DNA of 64,000 bases from Planctomycetales bacterium 71-10 (GTDB lineage Bacteria; Planctomycetota; Planctomycetia; Isosphaerales; Isosphaeraceae): the NCBI GenBank assembly GCA_001898385.1, contig MKTT01000036.1, positions 180,907 to 244,906 on the forward strand. Direction: 5' to 3'. Every line of letters starts with the position of its first letter. Within the stretch, counting starts at the first letter, position 1. The notes under the pieces were generated by a model. It was not told the DNA's origin, searched no databases, and saw nothing but the letters and a program-made list of their open reading frames with translations. A program made the position numbers and the translations under genes. Below are positions 39,075-48,043 of this stretch, piece by piece.

Positions 39075-40385
39075 ATGGCGGATCGCCCGGCGGCGGTCCC
39101 GAAGGATGCGGAGGCCCCGACGATGCGACTCGCCCTGAACTTCCCGAGGGTCGATCCCACGAAAGGCGGGGCCGAGACCTACATCGTCGACCTCTGCCGC
39201 GGCCTGCTGCGCCGGGGGCACTCGGTCGACCTGTACACGGGGAGCTGGGCCGAGGGCGCGCTGCCGGCGGAGGTCCGTTGCGTCCGCGTCGAGTCCGCCG
39301 GCCGGACGCGATCCGAGCAGATCGCCGCGTTCGCCGACGCCTCCGCGGCGCTGCTGAAGGACGCCGACTACGACTGCACCGTCGGGTTCATCAACACCTA
39401 CGAGCACGACGTCATCATCCCCCAGGGGGGCGTCCACGGCGGCAGCCTGCGGGCGAACTCGATGCGGTTCGCCAACCCGCTCCTGCGGCGGCTGTACGTC
39501 CTCGGCAAGGTGATGAACCCCAAGCACTGGACGTATCGGGCGATCGAGAATCGTCAATACGACCCGGCGCGCGGGGCGCGGGTGGTCGCGGTGAGTCGGA
39601 TGGTCGCCGGGCACCTCCAGGAGTTCAACGGCGTGCCGAAGGGGCGGATCCGCGTCGTCCCCAACGCCATCGACCCCGACCGCGTGCTGGTCCCCCAGCC
39701 GGGGGCGACCCGCGCCGCGTTCCGGAGCAAGGTCGGGCTGGCGCCGGGCGAGCTGGTCGGGCTGTTCGTCGGCCACAACTACGCGCTCAAGGGGCTGGAG
39801 CCGCTGATCCGCGGCCTCGCCGCCCGCAACGGGCCCGGCGCGCGACCGATCAAGCTGCTGGTCTGCGGCGGCGGCCGGCCGGGGTGGTATCGCCGCCTCG
39901 CGGAGAAGCTGGGCGTGGGCGACGCCGTCCACTTCCTCGGCTTCCACGACGACGTCCGCGAGTGCTACTGGGCCAGCGACTTCTTCGTCTCGCCGACCTA
40001 CTACGACCCCTGCTCCCTCGTCGTCTTCGAGGCCCTGGCCTGCGGCCTTCCGGTCGTCACCACGGCCTGCAACGGGGCGAGCGAGCTGATGGCCCACGGC
40101 CGCCAGGGGTTCGTCCTCTCGGCCCCCGGCGCGACCGGCGAACTCGTCGCCGCGCTCGACGCCCTGGCCGACGACGCCTGCCGCGCGGCGCTCTCGGCCG
40201 AGGCCACGAAGCTGGGCCGCGCCTGGACCTTCGACCGCCACGTCGAGGCGCTGGCGAAGGTCTTCGAGGAGGTCGCCGCGGGCAAGCGGAAGCTCCCGGG
40301 GCCGCACGCGCCGAGGCGGCGGTCGGATCGACGAACGAACGCGCGAACGAATCGGAACGCGACCCACGGAAGGGGGAACGCATGA
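39075..40385 (+). CDS. Glycosyltransferase family 4
   Basis: MRLALNFPRVDPTKGGAETYIVDLCRGLLRRGHSVDLYTG...GRIRVVPNAIDPDRV...LFVGHNYALKGLEPLI...VSPTYYDPCSLVVFEALACGLPVVTTACNGASELM; ATG 39075 or 39123. Confidence 0.92.
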   Translation: MADRPAAVPKDAEAPTMRLALNFPRVDPTKGGAETYIVDLCRGLLRRGHSVDLYTGSWAEGALPAEVRCVRVESAGRTRSEQIAAFADASAALLKDADYDCTVGFINTYEHDVIIPQGGVHGGSLRANSMRFANPLLRRLYVLGKVMNPKHWTYRAIENRQYDPARGARVVAVSRMVAGHLQEFNGVPKGRIRVVPNAIDPDRVLVPQPGATRAAFRSKVGLAPGELVGLFVGHNYALKGLEPLIRGLAARNGPGARPIKLLVCGGGRPGWYRRLAEKLGVGDAVHFLGFHDDVRECYWASDFFVSPTYYDPCSLVVFEALACGLPVVTTACNGASELMAHGRQGFVLSAPGATGELVAALDALADDACRAALSAEATKLGRAWTFDRHVEALAKVFEEVAAGKRKLPGPHAPRRRSDRRTNARTNRNATHGRGNA

Positions 40386-41137
40386 AGGCCGTGATCCTGG
40401 CGGGCGGCAAGGGGACGCGGCTGCGGCCCTACACCCACGTCCTCCCCAAGCCGCTGATGCCGCTGGGCGAGGACGACCCGATGCCGATCCTGGAGGTCGT
40501 CATCCGGCAGCTCGCGCGGTACGGGTTCGACGACGTCACCATCATCACCGGCTACCTCACCGAGCTGATCGAGACCTTCTGCGGCGACGGCCGGAAGTTC
40601 GGCGTCCGGATCGGCTACCGCCGCGAGGTCGCCCCGCTCGGCACCGCGGGCGGGCTCACGCTCGTCGACAAGCCCGACGAGCCGACCCTCGTCATCAACG
40701 GCGACATCCTCACCACGCTCGACTACGGCGCGATGTACGAGTTCCATCGCAGCCGCGGGGCCGCCGCGACGATCGCCTCGTACCCCCGCGAGGTGAAGAT
40801 CGACTTCGGCGTCCTCCAGTTCGGCGACGACCCCCACGTCCTGACGGGGTACTCGGAGAAGCCCGAATACTCGTTCCAGGTCAGCATGGGCGTCTACCTG
40901 CTCGACCCGATGGCGTGGGACTACCTCGTCCCGGGGCGGTCGGTCGGCATGCCGGACCTGCTGGAGTCCATGCGGACCAACGGCCGGCCGGTCCACTGCT
41001 ACCGCCAGGAGTGCTACTGGCTGGACATCGGCCGCCACGACGATTACGCCACCGCCAACGAGATCTTCGACAGCCGACGCGCCGCGTTCCTCGGCCGGCC
41101 CGGCAAGGCGGCCCTGAAGATCGGCCGCGACGACTGA
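40382..41137 (+). CDS. Sugar nucleotidyltransferase
   Basis: MKAVILAGGKGTRLRPYTHVLPKPLMPLGEDDPMPILEVVIRQLARYGFDDVTIITGYL...LVINGDILT. Confidence 0.92.
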   Translation: MKAVILAGGKGTRLRPYTHVLPKPLMPLGEDDPMPILEVVIRQLARYGFDDVTIITGYLTELIETFCGDGRKFGVRIGYRREVAPLGTAGGLTLVDKPDEPTLVINGDILTTLDYGAMYEFHRSRGAAATIASYPREVKIDFGVLQFGDDPHVLTGYSEKPEYSFQVSMGVYLLDPMAWDYLVPGRSVGMPDLLESMRTNGRPVHCYRQECYWLDIGRHDDYATANEIFDSRRAAFLGRPGKAALKIGRDD

Positions 41138-41150
41138 CGGAGACGCCCCC

Positions 41151-42917
41151 TTGAGCTGGACCTACCCCGCCGCCGCCCTCGCCGCCTACCTGATCGGGGC
41201 GATCCCGTTCGGATATGTGATCTACTACGCGCTCACGAAGCAGGACGTCCGCAAGGTCGGCTCGGGGAACATCGGCGCGACGAACGTGGGCCGGCTGCTG
41301 GGCTTCCGGTTCTTCGTCCTGGTCTTCCTGCTGGACATGCTCAAGGGGCTCTTGCCGACCGTCGGCCTCCCCTGGCTGTTCGCCCGCCTGGGGTGGGAGC
41401 CGCCGGCCGACCTTCCGGTCGTCGCCGCGCTCGGGGCGATCGTGGGGCACAACTTCCCCGTCTACCTGGGGTTCAAGGGGGGGAAGGGCGTGGCCACCAG
41501 CCTGGGCGCGCTGCTGGCCCTCCAGCCGCTGGCGTGCGGGGTGGCGGCGGTCGCGTTCTTCGCGGTGTTCCTGCCGTCGCACTACGTCTCGCTCTCGTCG
41601 ATGACCGGCGGCCTGGCGTTCGCCGCGACGTACTTCCTCCGGGCCGAGGCCCCCTGGACCCGGGAGCATCGCGCGATGAGCCTCCTCGTGTCGGCGGTGG
41701 TCGTGCTGCTGATCGTGCGACACCGCAAGAACATCGGCCGGCTGCTGGCGGGGACCGAGAACCGCATCGAGTTCGGCCGGAAGAAGAAGGACGCCCCGCC
41801 CTCGGCCCCGTCGGGGATGATCCGGCCGGGCGTGCTGCTGGGGATCGCCGCGGCCGTGCTGGTCGCGGGGGGCGCCGGCGCATGGGTCGCTCGCAACGCG
41901 AGCGCGCCCGTCGAGGCCGTCGCCGGGCCGTGGCGGCTGGAGGAGGCCCACCGCGAGGCCACCGGCCAGCAGCGAGCCGAGCGGGTGGCGTTCGACGCGA
42001 CGGGCGACCGCCTGGCGGTCCTCTGCCCGCGCTACAATCGCGTGCTGACGTACCGCGTGGACGGCGACGCGAAGCTCGCGCCCGCGGCCACGATCGGCGT
42101 CGAGGGCCGGCCGGTCGCGATCGCGGTCGTGGGCGGGGACGTGGCGGTCCTCCAGCGGCCTGTGAACGACGCCAAGCACCTGGGCCCGGGGTGGCTCGAC
42201 GTCTTCACGCTCGACGGCGCGAAGGTGGGCGGGCGCGTCGAGGCCGGCTATTACCCGGACGACCTCGCCGCCGCGCCCGACGGCTCGCACCTGATGGTCC
42301 TGTCGTCCGGACGGGCGGAGGGCGACCCCGACAAGCCGGCCCCCGAGCTGGTCGTCTACGCCGCGCGCGATCTCCTCGCCGCATCCCCCGCGAAGCCCGT
42401 CGGCCGGCTGGCGTTCGGCGACGGCGACGACGTGGAGCGGCTGTCGCTCTCGAACCTCGGGGTTCGCGGCCTGGCGACCCTGGCGCGGTCGAAGGAGCGG
42501 ATCGCGATCGACCTGGCCGATCCGAACGCCCCGAAGGTCGCCGGCCGGATGGCCCCCGCGCGCTCCGACGCCCCTTACGTCTCCCCCTCCGGCGACGGCG
42601 ACTGGATGCTGATGCCCGCCGCGGGCGCGGCCGTCGCGGTGCCGAGCCTGCCCGACGGCCGCGACGCCGAGGTCGCGAAGTATCTCGTCGCGGCCCCCGA
42701 AGGCTCCTCGGACCTGCACGTCGTCCAGGTCGATCCGCCGGCCCTGCTCGGCCTGTTCCCGGTCCTCGGCCCGCTCAACCTGGGGGGCGCGGAGCCCGCG
42801 GCGCTGGCGTACTGCCCCGCCCGCCGGCTGCTCGCCGTGGCGACCAAGCCGGGCGCCGTCCACGTCGTCCGGCTGGAGTCGCGGCTAGCCACGGCCGGGA
42901 TGGTCGCCGGCCGCTGA
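41151..42917 (+). CDS. plsY: PlsY-type glycerol-3-phosphate acyltransferase fused to C-terminal beta-propeller-like domain
   Basis: YLIGAIPFGYVIYYALTKQDVRKVGSGNIGATNVGRLLG...IVGHNFPVYLGFKGGKGVATSLGALLAL (PlsY motifs), then extra TM (VLLGIAAAVLVAGGAGAWVA) and ~330 aa propeller-like; TTG start. Confidence 0.88.
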   Translation: MSWTYPAAALAAYLIGAIPFGYVIYYALTKQDVRKVGSGNIGATNVGRLLGFRFFVLVFLLDMLKGLLPTVGLPWLFARLGWEPPADLPVVAALGAIVGHNFPVYLGFKGGKGVATSLGALLALQPLACGVAAVAFFAVFLPSHYVSLSSMTGGLAFAATYFLRAEAPWTREHRAMSLLVSAVVVLLIVRHRKNIGRLLAGTENRIEFGRKKKDAPPSAPSGMIRPGVLLGIAAAVLVAGGAGAWVARNASAPVEAVAGPWRLEEAHREATGQQRAERVAFDATGDRLAVLCPRYNRVLTYRVDGDAKLAPAATIGVEGRPVAIAVVGGDVAVLQRPVNDAKHLGPGWLDVFTLDGAKVGGRVEAGYYPDDLAAAPDGSHLMVLSSGRAEGDPDKPAPELVVYAARDLLAASPAKPVGRLAFGDGDDVERLSLSNLGVRGLATLARSKERIAIDLADPNAPKVAGRMAPARSDAPYVSPSGDGDWMLMPAAGAAVAVPSLPDGRDAEVAKYLVAAPEGSSDLHVVQVDPPALLGLFPVLGPLNLGGAEPAALAYCPARRLLAVATKPGAVHVVRLESRLATAGMVAGR

Positions 42918-43007
42918 GGGGTTGATTCGCGGCCACGGGTCGCAATGATTGGGTTCGGCGGGCGAATACCCCTGCGAACGACCGCGAGAACCCGGGACGC
43001 GACCCCC

Positions 43008-43433
43008 ATGAAGACCACAGGCTCGGCCGTCTGGCAAGGTGGGATCAAGGACGGCAAGGGTGCCATCTCCACCAGGAGCGGCGCGCTCTCTGCCTATCCC
43101 TACGGCTTCTCCAGCCGCTTCGAAGGCAAGGCCGGGACCAACCCGGAGGAGCTGATCGGCGCGGCGCACGCCGGCTGCTTCACGATGGCCCTCTCGCTGA
43201 TCCTCGGCGAGGCCGGGCTCACGGCCGAGCGGATGGAGACCACCGCCGAGGTCTCGCTCGACAAGGACGGCGACGGCTTCGCCATCAAGACCGTCCACCT
43301 GACGCTGAAAGCCAAGATCCCCGGGGCCGACGAGGCGAAGTTCCAGGAGCTGGCCGCGAAGGCCAAGGCCGGCTGCCCCGTCTCCAAGCTCCTGAAAGCC
43401 GACATCACGCTGGACGCCGCGCTGGAGAGCTAG
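43008..43433 (+). CDS. OsmC family peroxiredoxin
   Basis: GTNPEELIGAAHAGCFTMALSLILGEAGL...AKAGCPVSKLLKADITLDA. Confidence 0.93.
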   Translation: MKTTGSAVWQGGIKDGKGAISTRSGALSAYPYGFSSRFEGKAGTNPEELIGAAHAGCFTMALSLILGEAGLTAERMETTAEVSLDKDGDGFAIKTVHLTLKAKIPGADEAKFQELAAKAKAGCPVSKLLKADITLDAALES

Positions 43434-43461
43434 CCCGGCGTCCCGGCCGAGGCCCGAGACC

Positions 43462-44103
43462 ATGACGCGAACCGAGCACCGACCCCCGGCCCTCTGCCGC
43501 TCGTGCGGCAAGGGCTTCACGGCCCCCCGCACCGGCGGGCTCTGCGACGAATGCGGCGGCCGGCTCGTCGACCGCGGCTACTGCCCGGTCTGCGAGGGCT
43601 ACGCCAACGCCGAGGTCGGCGAACCCTGCCCCAAGCACGACGTGCCGCTGGAGCCGGGCCCCGAGCCCGTCGCGCCCCGGGCCGACGTGCGCGGCCCCTG
43701 GGTGGAGGTCGGCCGCTTCCAGGACGCGATGGACTGCCAGCCGCCGCGGATCCGGCTGGAGGCCGAGGGGATCCCGACCGCCGTCGACGGCGAGCGCGGG
43801 GGCTCGCGGTCGGTCCATGCGGCCTTCTCGGGCGGGGTCGTCCTGCGCGTCCCGGAGAGCCTGGCCGCGGAGGCCCGCGTCATCCTGGACCAGAAGTGGT
43901 CCGACGACGCCGCGGCGCTGGGGATCGAGGACGAGGACTGGGACGAGGTCGACGAGGACTTCGGCGACGCCAGGGAGCCGGGCCCCAGCCTCCGCGAGAC
44001 CAGCCCGTTCTTCTACAAGGTCGCGATGATCGCGGTCTGGGGCGGCATCGTCTGGACCGGGCTCGTCGCCCTCCGGTTCGCCCTGATGGCGCTCCGCGGC
44101 TGA
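43462..44103 (+). CDS. Zinc-ribbon plus DUF2007-like (putative signal-transducing) membrane protein
   Basis: CRSCGKGFTAPRTGGLCDECGG...YCPVCEGYA; PWVEVGRFQDAMDCQPPRIRLEAEGIPTAVDGE; C-terminal TM. Confidence 0.7.
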   Translation: MTRTEHRPPALCRSCGKGFTAPRTGGLCDECGGRLVDRGYCPVCEGYANAEVGEPCPKHDVPLEPGPEPVAPRADVRGPWVEVGRFQDAMDCQPPRIRLEAEGIPTAVDGERGGSRSVHAAFSGGVVLRVPESLAAEARVILDQKWSDDAAALGIEDEDWDEVDEDFGDAREPGPSLRETSPFFYKVAMIAVWGGIVWTGLVALRFALMALRG

Positions 44104-44107
44104 GCGA

Positions 44108-46069
44108 TCAGCGGGCCGCCCTCTCCTCGACGGCGGACGCGACGGTCGCGCCGACGCCGGACTTCAGGGCCTCCAGCTTGACCTCCGGCTTGAACCGGCC
44201 GCTCGGGTCGTGGAACGAGATCGAGACGACCTCGTCGGCCGAGCCTTGCTGGAAGAGCCGGATGGCGGCCCCGAGGTCGCGCGGCATGCTGCTGGCGATG
44301 AAGCCGCCGGTCGCGTTGCGCCAGACCATCCGGTAGTTGGCCGCCACGCCGTCCTTGTACTCGACGCGCATCAGCGGCGGGTCGACCTTGTAGGCCATCG
44401 CCTGGATCTTGCCCAGGAGGGACAGCTCCATGTCGGCCTTGAGGAAGACCAGGCCCTCGTTCGCGCGGGGCAGTTCATAGGACTGCGCGAAGCCGACGGC
44501 GGCCTCGCCGGCCGGCTCCGCCCCTCGCCAGCGGGGCGTGGACCGCCGTTCGAGCAGCAGCTTGTCGCCGTGGCCGTCGACGAGGTCATACCAGCGATAC
44601 AGCTCGATCCAGGTCCGGGAGTCGACCGCGCAGGGGTTCTCGTGATCGATCGCGTAGTGCGAGTAGATGACGAAACGGGGCGCGCGAGGCCCGCGGTAGT
44701 GCCTCACCCCCATCATGTCCAGGGCGGGCGTATAGGCGGTGTACGCCTGGAAGATCGGCCGGGGGCTCCAGTTCAGGTCGTTGGACCAGATGTACGACGT
44801 CTCCCAGGGATAGACGTCCACCGTGGCGTCGCCGATACGGGCGAGGAACTGGGGCGGGAGGGCCTGTTCGGCCTTCAGCAGCGCGTCGAAGGCCCGCATG
44901 TCGGCCCGGGTCTTGTCGAGCCGCCAGAGGGCGGCCAGGTTGTTCGGCCCGCGGGCCACGACCTTCTGGATGGTGGTGGGGGCGTACCAGAAGCCCCAGC
45001 CCACCATGGCCAGCACGGCGGCCGTCGCGGCGGCCCGCGCCCGCAGGATGCGGCTCGCCGCCGGGAGGACCAGGGCCGTCATGCTCACCATGACCGGCCA
45101 GACCACCAGGAAGTGGCCGATCGACTGCCGGATGACCGCGCCCTTGTAGAGGATGAACATGGGAGCGAGCATCAGCGCGAACGCCGGGGCCAGGTCCGAG
45201 CGGCGGGCCAGGCTGACGACCAGCCCGACGGACGCCATCACGACCATCGAGGCCGGCGCCCACGGCCCCGGCAGGCTCGGGTCGGAGTTCGTCATCTGGG
45301 TGGCGTAGCCGGAGACCAGTTCCTTCGACGCCAGCAGGTACGGCCAGAGCGCGGAAATCGGCCCGCCGTAGATCACGAACAGCCCGGCCATCGACCCGAA
45401 GTAGGCCAGGCCGAGGAGCGCCAGCCTCAGGACGACGCGCCGTTCCGGCCGGCGGGCCAGCCGCATGAGCGACCAGACCCCCAGGGCCCCCGTGCAGGCG
45501 ACGCCGAGGTTGAACTTGGTCAGCATCGCCGCGCCGGCGAGTATCGCCGCGGGGACGGCCCAGGCGGGCTTGCGGTCCAGCTCGGCGAGGAGCAGGAAGC
45601 CCAGGACCGGCAGGATCACGACGCCGGTGAGGGCGAAGTTGAACTCGTTGTCCAGCGCGATGCCGCTCATGGCCGTCGCGGCGACGAAGGCCAGCGAGGC
45701 CGCGTAGCCTCGGACGCGGAACAGGAGCAGGCCCGCGGAGGTCCACCAGGCCAGGTGCATCGCCAGCCGGATCAGGACCGCGTGCAGGTCCAGCGGGCCC
45801 AGCGCCTTGGGCCCGAGGACGAACCCCAGGGGCCCGTAGGTGAAGGCGAAGTCGCGGCCGTAGACCAGGCCCTTGATCCCGGCCAGCTGGATCCCGATCA
45901 TCCAAGAGGGATCCAACCCGACCCCGGCCTGGGAGATCCATTGCGGGATGGAGACGATGACGAGCGCCGCCAGCAGCAGGACGCGCCAACCGATCTCGAC
46001 GGACGAGAACCGCTCCATCGGGGCCGCAACGGCCTCCGTGCCCGGATCCGGGGTCATCGCATCCTCCAT
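44108..46069 (-). CDS. Multi-TM hypothetical membrane protein with large C-terminal domain
   Basis: MEDAMTPDPGTEAVAAPMERFSSVEIGWRVLLLAALVIVSIPQWISQAGVGLDPSWMIGIQLAGIKGLVYGRDFAFTYGPLGFV...; many hydrophobic segments. Confidence 0.75.
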   Translation of the reverse strand: MEDAMTPDPGTEAVAAPMERFSSVEIGWRVLLLAALVIVSIPQWISQAGVGLDPSWMIGIQLAGIKGLVYGRDFAFTYGPLGFVLGPKALGPLDLHAVLIRLAMHLAWWTSAGLLLFRVRGYAASLAFVAATAMSGIALDNEFNFALTGVVILPVLGFLLLAELDRKPAWAVPAAILAGAAMLTKFNLGVACTGALGVWSLMRLARRPERRVVLRLALLGLAYFGSMAGLFVIYGGPISALWPYLLASKELVSGYATQMTNSDPSLPGPWAPASMVVMASVGLVVSLARRSDLAPAFALMLAPMFILYKGAVIRQSIGHFLVVWPVMVSMTALVLPAASRILRARAAATAAVLAMVGWGFWYAPTTIQKVVARGPNNLAALWRLDKTRADMRAFDALLKAEQALPPQFLARIGDATVDVYPWETSYIWSNDLNWSPRPIFQAYTAYTPALDMMGVRHYRGPRAPRFVIYSHYAIDHENPCAVDSRTWIELYRWYDLVDGHGDKLLLERRSTPRWRGAEPAGEAAVGFAQSYELPRANEGLVFLKADMELSLLGKIQAMAYKVDPPLMRVEYKDGVAANYRMVWRNATGGFIASSMPRDLGAAIRLFQQGSADEVVSISFHDPSGRFKPEVKLEALKSGVGATVASAVEERAAR

Positions 46070-46146
46070 GAGCGTGAGGCCGCGGCGTCCCGCCGGGCGC
46101 TTGTCGGTCGTCGGTAAGGGGAGACGAGGGGCCGTCGCCGGCCGCC

Positions 46147-46932
46147 TCAGCGGGCCCTTCGCAGGGCCAGCCGGGGCGAGAGGGCGTAGCGATACCAGTA
46201 GAAATACCGGGGAAGCCACTTCATCAGCTGGAACCGCGACTCCCCGGCGGTGCGGTCGCGCCAGGTCGTGGGGGTCTGGGCGATGGGGACGCCGCGGTGG
46301 AACGCCTTGGCGGTCAGCTCCAGGGCCAGTTCGAACCCCCCGGTGCTCTCGATCCCCATCTCGCGGACGAGCGCGGCGTCGTAGAGCCGGAAGTTGTTCG
46401 TGGCGTCGTGGGTCGGGAAGCGCACGGCGTATCGCAGCGAGAGCCCGGCCAGGCGGCTGAGCGTCCGCTTGATCCACGGGCCCCCTTCCTGGCTGCCGCC
46501 CTTCATGTAGCGGCTGGGGCAGACGATGCGGTTCCCCTGGCGGTACAGGTCGAGCATCTTCGGGACGATGCGAAGGTCGTCCGAGAGGTCGGCCATGACC
46601 ACCAGCGCGGGGCCGTCGCCGACCTCGTCGAAGCCCGTCCTGATCGCCCCGACGACGCCCCGGCCGTGCCGGTTCTTCACCAGCTTCAGCCAGGGGCGGG
46701 TCTCGGCGGCGGCCTTCGCGACGGGGACCGTGGTGTCCTCGTCGAAGTCGTAGACGACGTGGAGGGTGAACGGGTGCGGGACGTCGCGCTCGACCTCGGC
46801 CAGCAGCTCGGGGAAGTTCTCCCCCTCGTTGTAGACCGGGACGATCATCGTCAGGGCCTTGTCGACCCGGGTCCAGGTCGAGGGCCGACGCGCGATCGAC
46901 GCCCGCCGATCTTCCGCCGTCTCGTGCGACAT
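46147..46932 (-). CDS. Glycosyltransferase family 2 (dolichyl-phosphate mannosyltransferase-like)
   Basis: ALTMIVPVYNEGENFPELLAEVERDVPHPFTLHVVYDFDEDTTVPVAK...GVVGAIRTGFDEVGDGPALVVMADLSDDLRIVPKML. Confidence 0.92.
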   Translation of the reverse strand: MSHETAEDRRASIARRPSTWTRVDKALTMIVPVYNEGENFPELLAEVERDVPHPFTLHVVYDFDEDTTVPVAKAAAETRPWLKLVKNRHGRGVVGAIRTGFDEVGDGPALVVMADLSDDLRIVPKMLDLYRQGNRIVCPSRYMKGGSQEGGPWIKRTLSRLAGLSLRYAVRFPTHDATNNFRLYDAALVREMGIESTGGFELALELTAKAFHRGVPIAQTPTTWRDRTAGESRFQLMKWLPRYFYWYRYALSPRLALRRAR

Positions 46933-47954
46933 TAAAGGACTCCGGCGGCGAGCTGCTTGTCGACCCAGGGGATGACCTCGTCGAGGATCTCGTCCAGCGG
47001 CGTGTCGGCCGAGAAGCCGATCAGGTCGCGGGCCTTCTCGACGGCCGGGATCCGGCACTGCACGTCGTACTGGAACGGCTTGTCGGAGACCGTGCGGAAC
47101 GGCTTCCATTCGCCGTGGATCTTCTTCCAGATCAGCTCGGCCAGCTCCAGGACGTTCGTGGAGGCGGGCGTGCTGAGGTTGAAGTCCTCGTTCATCGCGG
47201 CCGGGTGTTCGACGCACAGCCGGATGCCGCGGGCGAGGTCGCCGCCGTAGGTGTAGTGCCGCACCTGGGAGCCGTCGCCCAGGATGTGCAGCGGATCCTG
47301 GCCCTTCAGCACCTTCTGGACCAGGTCGGGGACGACGTGGCTCATGGCGAGCTTGACGTTGCCCGACAGGATCTCGACGTCGCTCTTGGCCCGGCGCTCG
47401 CCGATGCCGACGCAGTTGAACGGCCGCGCGATCGTGAACGGCATCCCGTACTGCTCGTACGCGCCCTGGGCGAAGTACTCGACGGCCAGCTTCTGGAAGC
47501 CGTAGGTCGAGGCCGGCGGCGGGCAGTGGCGGTGGTCCCCCTCGTGGCTGGGGAACTTCACCGCGTTCTCGAAGACCATCGACGACGAGACGACGGTGAT
47601 CTTCTTGAGCTTGGCGTTGCGATACGCCCAGATCGCGGCGTCGAACGTGGAGGCGGTGATCCGCTCGTTCTCGGCGATCAGGTCGTAGGCGAACGTGTGG
47701 AAGTAGCTGATGCCGCCGATCATGGCCGCGCCGGCGACGACGTGGTCGCAGTCGGACAGCAGCTCCTTCATCAGCCCGACGTCCTTGGCGTCGCCGCGGA
47801 CGAAGGTGTAGTTCGGGTGGTCGAGGCTGTTGTGCTCGATCTCGCCGTACTTGGAGAAGTTGTCGATGCCGACGACCTCGTGGCCGTTGGACAGCAGCTC
47901 CTCCACGAGGTAGCCGCCGATGAACCCGGCCGATCCAGTCACCATGATCTTCAT
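46932..47954 (-). CDS. NAD-dependent nucleotide-sugar epimerase
   Basis: MKIMVTGSAGFIGGYLVEELLSNGHEVVGIDNFSKYGEIEHNSL...ASTYGFQKLAVEYF...ARPFNCVGIGE; stop overlaps the GT2 start (TAATG). Confidence 0.93.
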   Translation of the reverse strand: MKIMVTGSAGFIGGYLVEELLSNGHEVVGIDNFSKYGEIEHNSLDHPNYTFVRGDAKDVGLMKELLSDCDHVVAGAAMIGGISYFHTFAYDLIAENERITASTFDAAIWAYRNAKLKKITVVSSSMVFENAVKFPSHEGDHRHCPPPASTYGFQKLAVEYFAQGAYEQYGMPFTIARPFNCVGIGERRAKSDVEILSGNVKLAMSHVVPDLVQKVLKGQDPLHILGDGSQVRHYTYGGDLARGIRLCVEHPAAMNEDFNLSTPASTNVLELAELIWKKIHGEWKPFRTVSDKPFQYDVQCRIPAVEKARDLIGFSADTPLDEILDEVIPWVDKQLAAGVL

Positions 47955-48043
47955 GAACGGTCCCTCTCGGTCCCGGCCGGGGCCGGGCGGCATCCATACA
48001 CGTACGCGGGGGGATGGGGCCGGCGCGGGCTCGGCCCCGGTCG

